Below are positions 7,862 through 14,536 of a stretch of 17,778 nucleotides of DNA, piece by piece. The position numbers were made by a program, and so were the translations under genes. The stretch is from Chloroflexota bacterium (GTDB lineage: Bacteria > Chloroflexota > Dehalococcoidia > Lucifugimonadales > Lucifugimonadaceae), in the NCBI GenBank assembly GCA_002730795.1, contig PCAX01000062.1, forward strand, positions 1 through 17,778, given 5' to 3'. The notes under the pieces were generated by a model. The model made no database searches and was not told the origin of the DNA. It worked only from the letters and a program-made list of their open reading frames with translations. Within the stretch, counting starts at the first letter, position 1. Each line of letters starts with the position of its first letter.

Positions 7862-8917
7862 TTACCCTTGGCTTATGTGAACTTTTATTGACCCTGTAGT
7901 CTTATCCCAAGCGGTATCAATTCCTTTTTGAATATCATTCAAGGCGAAAGTGTGTGTCACAATGTCTCTGAAAGGACAGGAAATTGAAGACAGGATCCCG
8001 ATCGCAACCTCAAAGTCATGTCTACCGTCAATCACACCGTAACAATTTGAGCTGATGATTTTGATTTCCCTCAATAGTGGGTCAAACATGTCGAAAACCG
8101 AAGGAACTTTTACACCTCCGAGATACAGCATGGTTCCCTGTGATCTGGTTGCACTGACGGCTTGGTTGAAAGACTCCGTCTGGTAGCCTCCGATGGATTC
8201 AACTACAAAATCGGCACCTTTACCGGAATTTGCCTCTCTGCAAGCCTCCTCAAATTCACCTGGATCGGACCCAGTTACAACGTCTGCTCCCATCTTTTTT
8301 GCGGCTTCAGCCTGCTGGGGGTATCGTGCCGATGCTATTATTTCTCTTGCTCCAAATTCTTTCGCTACAACGATACTGGATAATCCTATGGTCGCTGAAC
8401 CAACGACTCCGACCACATTGTCCGGTTTCATTCCAGCATATCTAAAACCATGTACCGAGACGGCCAATGGTTCAACCAAAGCCGCGTCGGTCCAATCCAT
8501 GTGATCTGGAATTTTAAATAAACCGGCAGGTTTTCTAGTAATAAATTCGGCGAATCCGCCGCCAGTTTCTTCGTCTTTATATTCGCAATGGCGCCATTGC
8601 CCGTAGTTACAATAATCGCAAGAAAAGCATGCCTTTCCTGCCCCAATGCCTTCAATAGCAACCCTGTCACCCACTTTCAGAATATTGCTTTCAGCCGGCA
8701 TGTCTATTATCTCACCTGCTATTTCGTGTCCCCCTGGCAGAGTTTGTGATTCATTTTTCTGGGATCTGTCTGTAGTTAAATGGAGGTCAGAACCGCAAAT
8801 TCCAGTTTGATGAACCCGCATTAACGCGTAGCCTTCAGGCATAGCCGGCATTGGCAAATCGTTTAAAATATATTTACCTGTACCGTCGTCTAAAGCAGCT
8901 AACATTGTTTCTCTCAT
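7862..8917 (-). CDS. Zinc-dependent medium-chain alcohol/polyol dehydrogenase
   Basis: MDR-superfamily oxidoreductase of the threonine/sorbitol-dehydrogenase type; the substrate is unknown. With ATG 8917 it has 351 residues. Catalytic zinc ligands are visible as Cys41 (GICGSD), His64-Glu65 (GGHE) and Glu149 (VEPLAVSVHG). The structural zinc site is C-X2-C-X2-C-X7-C (Cys97, 100, 103, 111). The Rossmann loop is VVGSATIGLSS (about 171-181), not the usual GxGPIG. After the second strand the sequence is ASARYPQ, with no Asp to bind the NAD ribose, hinting at NADP use (inference). An upstream ATG at 8986 would add 23 residues of atypical hydrophobic sequence and lacks a ribosome site. ATG 8917 has GGAG seven bases upstream, so I chose it. 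It is transcribed toward the tRNA gene and away from the genes on its other side. Confidence 0.87.
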   Translation of the reverse strand: MRETMLAALDDGTGKYILNDLPMPAMPEGYALMRVHQTGICGSDLHLTTDRSQKNESQTLPGGHEIAGEIIDMPAESNILKVGDRVAIEGIGAGKACFSCDYCNYGQWRHCEYKDEETGGGFAEFITRKPAGLFKIPDHMDWTDAALVEPLAVSVHGFRYAGMKPDNVVGVVGSATIGLSSIVVAKEFGAREIIASARYPQQAEAAKKMGADVVTGSDPGEFEEACREANSGKGADFVVESIGGYQTESFNQAVSATRSQGTMLYLGGVKVPSVFDMFDPLLREIKIISSNCYGVIDGRHDFEVAIGILSSISCPFRDIVTHTFALNDIQKGIDTAWDKTTGSIKVHISQG

Positions 8918-8924
8918 TCTGTAA

Positions 8925-8930
8925 CTCCAG
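8925..8930 (-). promoter_or_regulatory. Ribosome binding site deciding the dehydrogenase start
   Basis: On the minus strand this reads CTGGAG, seven bases before ATG 8917. The upstream ATG at 8986 has nothing similar. It supports the 351-residue model. Confidence 0.5.
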
Positions 8931-9177
8931 TTATAATCAGGATTAAATAAATTTATGATGAAAATATAGTCTACTATAACTTTCATCGGTGTTTATGTAA
9001 TGGACCGCAATGCTCTAGCTAGTGGTTTTAGTATTTTGTTCTGGGTTTGTGCATCTCTTTCCGGTGTTGGTTTGGGGTATTCATCTTTCGAATAAATCAG
9101 CCATCTAGCGTTAAGCTAAATATTGGAATTGATATAGAATGATATGCTTGGAAAACCAAAGTTGATCGGAATAAATT
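8931..9177. other. Divergent intergenic region
   Basis: About 250 bases between the leftward dehydrogenase gene and the rightward small gene; both promoters should be here. I see a short palindrome CTAGCTAG at 9015-9022 and an inverted pair TAGC/GCTA around 9106-9118, but no convincing -35/-10 pair, riboswitch or terminator. No small ORF here looks like a gene. Confidence 0.3.
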
Positions 9178-9489
9178 ATGTACTTAATTAGAAGAGTCTA
9201 CGACGTGAAACCGGGCATGGCAAAAAATGTCGCCCAGTTGGTTGCCAAGCAGGCAATAATTTACGAGAAATCAGGGCAAAGAGGTCCTACCAAAGTTTAT
9301 TTCAACGGCGGTACGCTCCCTGGGGATAAAAATGTTGTTTATATGGAATGGCAAGACGAATCGATCAAGTCCCCTTACCGTGAAGGCAATAAAATCCCTC
9401 CAGAAGCTTTAGAAGTTGGTTCCCAAGTAAGAGAACACGTAATAGATCAGAGAATTGAATTTTTTGAACTTTTTAACTTGGATAAGTAG
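9178..9489 (+). CDS. Small uncharacterised protein, possibly dimeric alpha/beta-barrel
   Basis: A 103-residue soluble protein that I do not recognise. It has no signal peptide or membrane segment and no cysteine. The order suggests strand (YLIRRVYDV), long helix (KPGMAKNVAQLVAKQAIIYE), strand with Gly-rich turn (TKVYFNGGTLPG), strand (NVVYMEWQ), then a C-terminal helix. That order, with the KPGM turn, recalls small dimeric alpha+beta-barrel (ABM or NIPSNAP-like) proteins, but this is inference from pattern only. ATG start with a weak GGA eleven bases upstream. Its 3' end overlaps the proposed TTG start of the protease gene by 35 bases, suggesting a shared transcript. Codon use looks like its neighbours, so I take it as a real gene. 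Confidence 0.68.
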   Translation: MYLIRRVYDVKPGMAKNVAQLVAKQAIIYEKSGQRGPTKVYFNGGTLPGDKNVVYMEWQDESIKSPYREGNKIPPEALEVGSQVREHVIDQRIEFFELFNLDK

Positions 9490-11089
9490 AACCAAAAACA
9501 ATCTGTTTAACTTCCATAATCCATATATCTCGGTATTTGCTGTATGGACTATCATGGCGCTACTGGCTCTGGTAGCTGCGTGTTCGGAGAACATTCCAGA
9601 ACCTACACCAAATGTAGAATCAACCGTAGCAGCCGGAGTCGAAGCAACAAGAGTTCTGGATAACCTGATTGCTGAAACTGTAACAGCACACTTGGACCAT
9701 CTGAACAAAGTTGAATTAACACAAATAGCAAATTTCACGCCAACACCTACTGCCACTTCCACGCCAACACCCACTGCGACTTCTACGCCTATTCCAACAG
9801 AAACACCTACACCTGTTCCAACAGAAACTCCCACACCCGTTCCAACGGAAACTCCCACACCTGTTCCAACGGAAACTCCCACACCTGTTCCAACGGAAAC
9901 TCCGACTCCATTCCCAACGGCCATACCAACACCTACACCAATTACTCAAATATCGGAAATTGTGGCACAAACGAGGTCATCTGTTGTAAAAATAGAAATA
10001 GATAGTGGAAGTACCGGATCAGGGGTAATTATTGAAACCAGTACAAAGGACGAGACTGCTTTCATAATCACAAACCACCATGTAATTGACAATACAGATG
10101 ATATATCCGTAATTGTAAATGATAGCGATACATACCAAGCTACATTAGTCGGGTTCGATTCGACAAGAGATTTAGCATTACTGTCAATTTGCTGTAGTAA
10201 ATCGTACAAAAGTGTAAATTTTGCTGATAAATCGAATGTCAACCTAGGTGAACAGATAGTAGTACTTGGTTATCCACTGGGTGTCGATAACATAAGGGTT
10301 TCAAGCGGTTTGATTTCCGGAGTTTTTTATTCTGATGAAAAACAACGTGATGAAATACACACGAACGCAGAGATAAATCCTGGTAACAGTGGAGGACCAA
10401 TGTTCCTTATGAACGGAAAATTAAGTGGCATAAATACCTACAAACTGAACAGTACAGTAACATCAGATGGTAAAGAAATAATGCTCGAAGGATTTAGTTT
10501 TGCCATATCCATTAACACCGTAGAACAAATATTGCCCAAATTACGGGAAGGTTTTATGGGCAGTGACGCCCCTATACCAACCCCGGATCCTCTTGCACCG
10601 AATGGGGTGTACAACCACCCAACGATAGGGTATTACGTGGACGTTTCGCCAGGTTGGTCAATAACCACAGAAAGCAAGACCGATGGATTCCTAAGTACCG
10701 TGATAATCAAAAAAACCTTACAGGAAATTACATTGGAAATATATGTTAAAAATGCTGTGGGTTATTCCACGATAGATGATTATACGAATGATTGGACTTT
10801 AGGTGCATTAGGAGGGTCTACAAATTTTATAACGAAGAATGAAGGAAATATCTTCCGGGTAGCCAAGTTACTGACCAGTGAAATCAAAGGGTACGAGTTT
10901 GACAGTTCATATACGTATAAAAGCAAAAATTACCAAAGGTTTACCAGTTGGTTTATACATGACCAAAAACATTACACTGTCGCGTTGGATGTTCCTATGA
11001 AACTTTGGATATCTCCTGAACCATCGATAGAAGATAAATCCGTAAAAACTGAAGCGCTGACGTCATATGCTTCGTTTGTACCTTTCTAA
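9455..11089 (+). CDS. Lipoprotein-like trypsin/DegP-family serine protease with Thr/Pro-rich linker
   Basis: Exported, membrane-anchored serine protease (544 residues). Residues 27-43 form a hydrophobic segment ending in VAAC, a plausible lipobox with Cys43. A flexible linker of T-P repeats (about 95-162) follows. The protease domain (about 165-365) has the triad His209 (TNHHV), Asp239 (TRDLALL) and Ser312 (NPGNSGGP), as in DegP/HtrA enzymes. No PDZ domain follows. Instead a C-terminal domain of about 155 residues begins GVYNHPTIGYYVDVSPGW; the YxVxxxPGW start recalls PsbP/DcrB-like domains, uncertain. A Cys-Cys pair (246-247) sits in the protease core. The start is uncertain: TTG 9455 gives an N-region with Arg12 and Lys14, whereas ATG 9554 leaves only nine residues before the Cys and no positive charge. 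Possible roles are envelope protein quality control or digestion of external protein. Confidence 0.85.
   Translation: MNFLNFLTWISRTKNNLFNFHNPYISVFAVWTIMALLALVAACSENIPEPTPNVESTVAAGVEATRVLDNLIAETVTAHLDHLNKVELTQIANFTPTPTATSTPTPTATSTPIPTETPTPVPTETPTPVPTETPTPVPTETPTPVPTETPTPFPTAIPTPTPITQISEIVAQTRSSVVKIEIDSGSTGSGVIIETSTKDETAFIITNHHVIDNTDDISVIVNDSDTYQATLVGFDSTRDLALLSICCSKSYKSVNFADKSNVNLGEQIVVLGYPLGVDNIRVSSGLISGVFYSDEKQRDEIHTNAEINPGNSGGPMFLMNGKLSGINTYKLNSTVTSDGKEIMLEGFSFAISINTVEQILPKLREGFMGSDAPIPTPDPLAPNGVYNHPTIGYYVDVSPGWSITTESKTDGFLSTVIIKKTLQEITLEIYVKNAVGYSTIDDYTNDWTLGALGGSTNFITKNEGNIFRVAKLLTSEIKGYEFDSSYTYKSKNYQRFTSWFIHDQKHYTVALDVPMKLWISPEPSIEDKSVKTEALTSYASFVPF
9791..9934 (+). repeat. 24-bp in-frame tandem repeat (VPTETPTP linker)
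   Basis: Six consecutive 24-base units encode [I/V/F]-P-T-E-T-P-T-P; the middle four are nearly identical at DNA level and the last is degenerate (A-I for E-T). Two related T-P-T-P-T-A-T-S units precede it. It forms the extended linker between the membrane anchor and the protease domain. Near-identical units make its length prone to slippage. Confidence 0.9.
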
Positions 11090-11129
11090 TGTTTTAAACT
11101 TATATAAAATTTTATTCAGGCGGACAAAT

Positions 11130-11864
11130 TTGAAAAAACATGGATCATATACCCTGAAAAACCGGATAAAAACCGGTGAACAAATTATAGGCGTTTCAAT
11201 ACCAATGACCGCGTCTAAGGATGAAATAGGTAGAATCCTTGAAAAAAAAGATTTTGATTTTATAAGTACTGATAGTCAACATAGTCCGTTTAGCGAAGAA
11301 CGTCTTGTTCAATTTTGTGATTATGCAAACGATTTTGGATTTCCAGTAAACCTCAGGATAAAAAATACCCGCCATACCTATCTGATAGGAAATATGTTGG
11401 ATTTAGGTCCCACAGGTATTGAAGTGCCCCAAGTTGAAAATTTAAAGACAGTGGAGGATGCCGTCGACAATTTTTATTTCCCTCAAAAAGGTAACCGGAG
11501 TTGGGGTGGTGGTCCGAAATATTTATCTCGCGAAGATCTTACGCGGCTTGAAACAGCCGATTGGTGGAACAACCATGGCATCCTGTGGATGCAGATTGAA
11601 TCTCTTACAGCCATTACGTCTGCCCATCAAATAGCCGCAGTCGATGGCGTTGATGTTCTTTCATGGGGACCCGCAGATTTATCGTTTAACAGAGAAGCAT
11701 ACCCCGATCATCCGTTGAAAACTGATGATGACTGCATTAGACACGTTATCAACAGTCTATCTTCATCGACCACTCAATTATGCCTAAGATCCTATAAACC
11801 CGAAACAAGAAATGTTTATTTAGATATGGGAGTGACTATGATTCTGGAAGGAGGATTTTACTGA
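11130..11864 (+). CDS. HpcH/HpaI-type aldolase / citrate-lyase-like enzyme
   Basis: TIM-barrel class II (metal-dependent) aldolase family; members cleave or form 2-keto-3-deoxy acids or 4-hydroxy-2-oxo acids. The substrate here is unknown. With TTG 11130 it has 245 residues. Family active-site positions are recognisable: His51 in DSQHSP (usually DTEHGP), Arg76 in VNLRI, Asp91 in MLDLGPTGIEVPQV, and the metal ligands Glu157 (MQIES) and Asp183 (WGPADLS). The usual Y-P-P-x-G-x-R-G block reads YFPQKGNRSWGG. The in-frame ATG at 11067 would add a basic, hydrophobic 21-residue extension and overlap the protease gene by 23 bases. TTG 11130 has an AGGCGG-like site just upstream and fits the family N-terminus better, but the start remains uncertain. 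It is followed by 290 bases without a gene. Confidence 0.82.
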   Translation: MKKHGSYTLKNRIKTGEQIIGVSIPMTASKDEIGRILEKKDFDFISTDSQHSPFSEERLVQFCDYANDFGFPVNLRIKNTRHTYLIGNMLDLGPTGIEVPQVENLKTVEDAVDNFYFPQKGNRSWGGGPKYLSREDLTRLETADWWNNHGILWMQIESLTAITSAHQIAAVDGVDVLSWGPADLSFNREAYPDHPLKTDDDCIRHVINSLSSSTTQLCLRSYKPETRNVYLDMGVTMILEGGFY

Positions 11865-11895
11865 TTAGTATCTTCCCCAATCTATGTAAATCCAG

Positions 11896-11923
11896 AAGTC
11901 TTGTCGTTAAGTCTTGTCGTTAA
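11896..11923. repeat. 13-bp tandem duplication
   Basis: AAGTCTTGTCGTT occurs twice head to tail (11896-11908, 11909-11921) and is followed by AA, the start of a third copy. It lies about 30 bases after the aldolase stop. It may be simple replication slippage; no function is evident. Confidence 0.85.
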
Positions 11924-12122
11924 TGGATTCGTTATTCCCCTTGCTAGTTCACTGTTGCAAAAAAGTGGAAATTTGTAACCACAAATGCTGTCATTTCGAT
12001 TTACCCTTTAACTAGCATCTCCTCATAACATAGATCATCTATAACTGCGTTAAAATTCCGTTGTATACACAAAAGTCATAGTAATAAAAGGCTCTTTTCT
12101 GATAATAATGTATAAGAATCCA

Positions 12123-12134
12123 ATCAACGTTGAT
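12123..12134. promoter_or_regulatory. Candidate operator palindrome ATCAACGTTGAT
   Basis: A perfect 12-base inverted repeat with a central CG lies 20 bases upstream of the aminotransferase ATG, where a repressor of LacI- or similar type could block transcription. No regulator gene is in the window, so operator function is inference only. Confidence 0.35.
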
Positions 12135-12154
12135 AACACTATAGGCACTCGATC

Positions 12155-13450
12155 ATGAATAAAATTGAAGAAACTTTTGAGAATTTACACCCGAGTTCAA
12201 AACAATTAGCAAAAGATGCTCGAAATGTTTTCCCAATGGGGGTCACTCACGTTTCGAGAGCGATGTCTCCTTATCCTGTCTACATGGTTGAAGGTAAAGG
12301 CCCAAAAAAATGGGATGTCGACGGCAACGAGTATATTGATTACAAAACTGGCCATGGATCAATGATCCTAGGGCAAGCTCACCCGGCAATTGTAAAAGCT
12401 GTTAAAGATCAAGTGGAAAAAGGTACACATTTCAGCTCCGGTACCAATCTTGAAATTAGATGGGCTGAATGTGTAAAAAACCTAGTCCCTTCCGTAGAAA
12501 AAATGCGGTTCGTAAGTTCTGGAACAGAAGCCCTTATGATGGCTTTTAAAATGGCAAGGGTTTTCACTGGAAGAGAAAAAATCGTGAAGTTTTTTGGTGC
12601 TTTTCATGGATGGTCTGATACAGCATATGTCACTAACGACGAAACCGATAAAAACTATGGGATAACAAAAGGCACCAGTGAATCGGTAATAAATGTAACC
12701 CCTTATGATCTGAAAAATCTCGAAACCGTTCTGAGTAAAAACGATGACGTAGCAGCAATAATTTTTCAGGGAAACGACATAGCTCCCCCTGAATTCGTTC
12801 ATGGATTGAAAGAATTATCAGAAAAATATTCTACATTGTTGGTATTTGATGAGGTGGTGAGTGGGTTCAGGTGGTCTAAAGCAGGATCCCAAGGACATTA
12901 TGGAGTCATACCCGACCTTAGTACATTTGCAAAAATTCTCGCGGGTGGGCTTCCTGGAGGCTGCGTTGGGGGACGAGCTGAAATTATCGACACCATAGGC
13001 GAACAAGGGATACGTCACCCAGGTACATTTAACGCTAATCCACTATCGGCAGCTTCCGGCAGTACAGCTTTGAGTATTGTTGCAAAAGAGCCGATTATAT
13101 CCACAGCTCACAAACAAGCTGAACGATTACGTGATGGAATAAACAGAACATTAACAGAATTAGAAATACCAGGCGGTGCTTATGGAATGTCATCAATAGT
13201 GATGGTAAGCCTTGGTGAGCCAGTCGACACCTCAAATCCCTATGCGCAACCAGACACCATAGAACAGGGTGGTCGGCCAGTAGCAAACGCCGTTTTGGAT
13301 CACTTGCATACTGCAATCATCAATGAAGGACTTTGGACCCATCCCGCATCAATGATTTTATCGTCAACTCATACAGACAATGATATTGACGAAACAGTAA
13401 CCCGGTATAGGAAAGGCCTTCAAGCAGTCAGAAAACTTGGAATGTTATAG
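12155..13450 (+). CDS. Class III PLP aminotransferase, glutamate-1-semialdehyde-aminotransferase-like
   Basis: Fold-type I PLP enzyme of 431 residues, close in plan to HemL (glutamate-1-semialdehyde 2,1-aminomutase). Seen: MGVTHVSRAM near the N-terminus, SSGTEA (121-126) for the PLP phosphate, FFGAFHGWSD (147-155), DEVVSGFR (232-239) with Asp232 for the pyridine nitrogen, and the Schiff-base Lys260 in TFAKILAGGLPGG. The block that normally reads EPVAGN reads FQGND (204-208), so the usual Glu-Pro is missing. This and the neighbourhood argue that it is a paralogue with another amino or oxo substrate, not the haem-pathway enzyme, but the true reaction is unknown. ATG start without a clear ribosome site. 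It lies 120 bases upstream of the ABC permease genes on the same strand, with no terminator between, so it may be linked to uptake of the imported compound. Confidence 0.85.
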   Translation: MNKIEETFENLHPSSKQLAKDARNVFPMGVTHVSRAMSPYPVYMVEGKGPKKWDVDGNEYIDYKTGHGSMILGQAHPAIVKAVKDQVEKGTHFSSGTNLEIRWAECVKNLVPSVEKMRFVSSGTEALMMAFKMARVFTGREKIVKFFGAFHGWSDTAYVTNDETDKNYGITKGTSESVINVTPYDLKNLETVLSKNDDVAAIIFQGNDIAPPEFVHGLKELSEKYSTLLVFDEVVSGFRWSKAGSQGHYGVIPDLSTFAKILAGGLPGGCVGGRAEIIDTIGEQGIRHPGTFNANPLSAASGSTALSIVAKEPIISTAHKQAERLRDGINRTLTELEIPGGAYGMSSIVMVSLGEPVDTSNPYAQPDTIEQGGRPVANAVLDHLHTAIINEGLWTHPASMILSSTHTDNDIDETVTRYRKGLQAVRKLGML

Positions 13451-13463
13451 GCTTGGTTATAAT
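13437..13463 (+). promoter_or_regulatory. Candidate promoter for the ABC transporter genes
   Basis: TTGGAA (13437-13442) and a perfect TATAAT (13458-13463) are spaced 15 bases apart, about 107 bases before the first permease ATG. The spacing is shorter than the ideal 17, so support is modest. The -35 part lies inside the end of the aminotransferase gene. Confidence 0.3.
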
Positions 13464-13560
13464 GAAGTAAAGTGCGTATATTTTTTTATTTGCATTCAAA
13501 CATTATTGTTGATATCACTGAAAATTATTTAAACGTTGCCGTAAAAATCTAGAAAAAATT

Positions 13561-13565
13561 AAGGA
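13561..13565 (+). promoter_or_regulatory. Ribosome binding site of the first permease
   Basis: AAGGA five bases before ATG 13571, one of the clearer Shine-Dalgarno motifs in the window and support for this start. Confidence 0.55.
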
Positions 13566-13570
13566 TATAT

Positions 13571-14533
13571 ATGCGTTCATATTTGCTAATGCGTGCGGTT
13601 TTTGCGGTCGTGACCGTCATAGCAGCCACGTTTATAGTATTTACGGTATCAAGACTTACTGGTGACCCGAGAGAAATGTTAATTAGGCCAGAAGGATACG
13701 GAATTTCTGAAGAAGCCTACGAAGCTATTGGAAAAAAGCTTGGATTAGATAAGCCGCTCGTAGTTCAATATGGCATGTGGATAGGACGTGTAGTAAGAGG
13801 AGATTTTGGTAAAACGCTTCTTACACAAAGACCAGTTATAGATCTGTTCCTAGAAAAAGCTCCCGCAACAATAAAACTGTCGATTACAAGCTGGATACTG
13901 GCTACTTTAATTGGTGTTCCATTGGGTGTTCTGTCGGCTGTTTACCGAGGTGGGTTCATTGATTATGTGGGACGAACTTTCGCTCTTTTTGGTCAGGCAA
14001 CTCCAGCCTTTTGGTTGGGTATCATGGTGATTTTAATATTCTCAGTTCTTCTCAATTGGCTTCCTTCAGGCACGATTGGACCAGAAGATGCAAGCTTTAT
14101 AGAACGGGCTAAATATTTCGTTCTTCCGTCCATAGTTTTGGGGTGGGGTGGAGCTGCTGGGTATCTAAGATTAACAAGATCAGCAATGTTAGAAGTATTA
14201 GACTCCGAATTTATTAGGTTGGCTAGGGCAAAAGGCGTAAGTAACAGTAGGGTCGTTTGGAAACACGCTTTTCGAAATGCATTAATACCCCCTTTAACCT
14301 TTTCAGCATTATTGATGGCTTTCTTTTTAAACGGTCAGGTCGTAATCGAGGTTGTATTTTCTTGGCCAGGCCTTGGTAGGTTGGCGACGGAGTCCGTATT
14401 TGAAAATGACTTTAATACACTGAGTACCGCTGTGCTTTTTTTCGCCGCACTCTTTTCATTGACAGCATTTATAGCCGACGTTTTATATGCAACAATTGAC
14501 CCACGCATTAGATTGACTGGGCATAAAGAATAA
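13571..14533 (+). CDS. dppB: ABC transporter permease, DppB/OppB family
   Basis: Inner-membrane subunit of a peptide/nickel-type ABC importer (320 residues). It has the family topology: a first membrane helix at about 9-29, a periplasmic loop with GLDKPLVVQYGMWIGRVVRGDFG (58-80), then about five more helices (near 101-123, 136-160, 183-200, 240-262, 285-307). The cytoplasmic EAA loop that contacts the ATPase is seen as RLARAKGVSNSRVVWKHAFRNAL (216-238). The typical end FSWPGLGRLATESVF and ATIDPRIR is present. The name is family-level; the substrate could be a peptide, an opine, a sugar or another small molecule. The second permease starts 3 bases after its stop. Confidence 0.92.
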   Translation: MRSYLLMRAVFAVVTVIAATFIVFTVSRLTGDPREMLIRPEGYGISEEAYEAIGKKLGLDKPLVVQYGMWIGRVVRGDFGKTLLTQRPVIDLFLEKAPATIKLSITSWILATLIGVPLGVLSAVYRGGFIDYVGRTFALFGQATPAFWLGIMVILIFSVLLNWLPSGTIGPEDASFIERAKYFVLPSIVLGWGGAAGYLRLTRSAMLEVLDSEFIRLARAKGVSNSRVVWKHAFRNALIPPLTFSALLMAFFLNGQVVIEVVFSWPGLGRLATESVFENDFNTLSTAVLFFAALFSLTAFIADVLYATIDPRIRLTGHKE

Positions 14534-14536
14534 TTT

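Larger units (their letters stand above)
11865..12154. other. Intergenic region before the aminotransferase gene
   Basis: 290 bases without a credible ORF. It holds a 13-base tandem duplication (11896-11923) and a perfect 12-base palindrome just before the next start (12123-12134), both listed separately. TATAAG at 12111-12116 is a possible -10 element but has no matching -35. No terminator for the aldolase gene is seen. Confidence 0.4.

Noticed and set aside
9409..9924. Leftward 171-codon frame rich in Gly-Val repeats
   Set aside because: It is the antisense reading of the Thr/Pro linker repeat in the protease gene. The sense frame has a complete protease domain, so the Gly-Val protein is an artefact.
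9791..9934. Regularly spaced repeats considered as a CRISPR array
   Set aside because: The 24-base units are contiguous, in frame and have no unique spacers.
10149..10163. GGGTTCGATTCGA, similar to a tRNA T-arm
   Set aside because: It lies inside the protease coding frame, matches the tRNA-Glu over only about eight bases, and no cloverleaf forms, so it is neither a tRNA fragment nor an attachment site.
7708..13450. A functional link between tRNA-Glu and the GSA-aminotransferase-like gene (tetrapyrrole synthesis from Glu-tRNA)
   Set aside because: They are over 4 kb apart with unrelated genes between, no glutamyl-tRNA reductase gene is present, and the aminotransferase is divergent from HemL.
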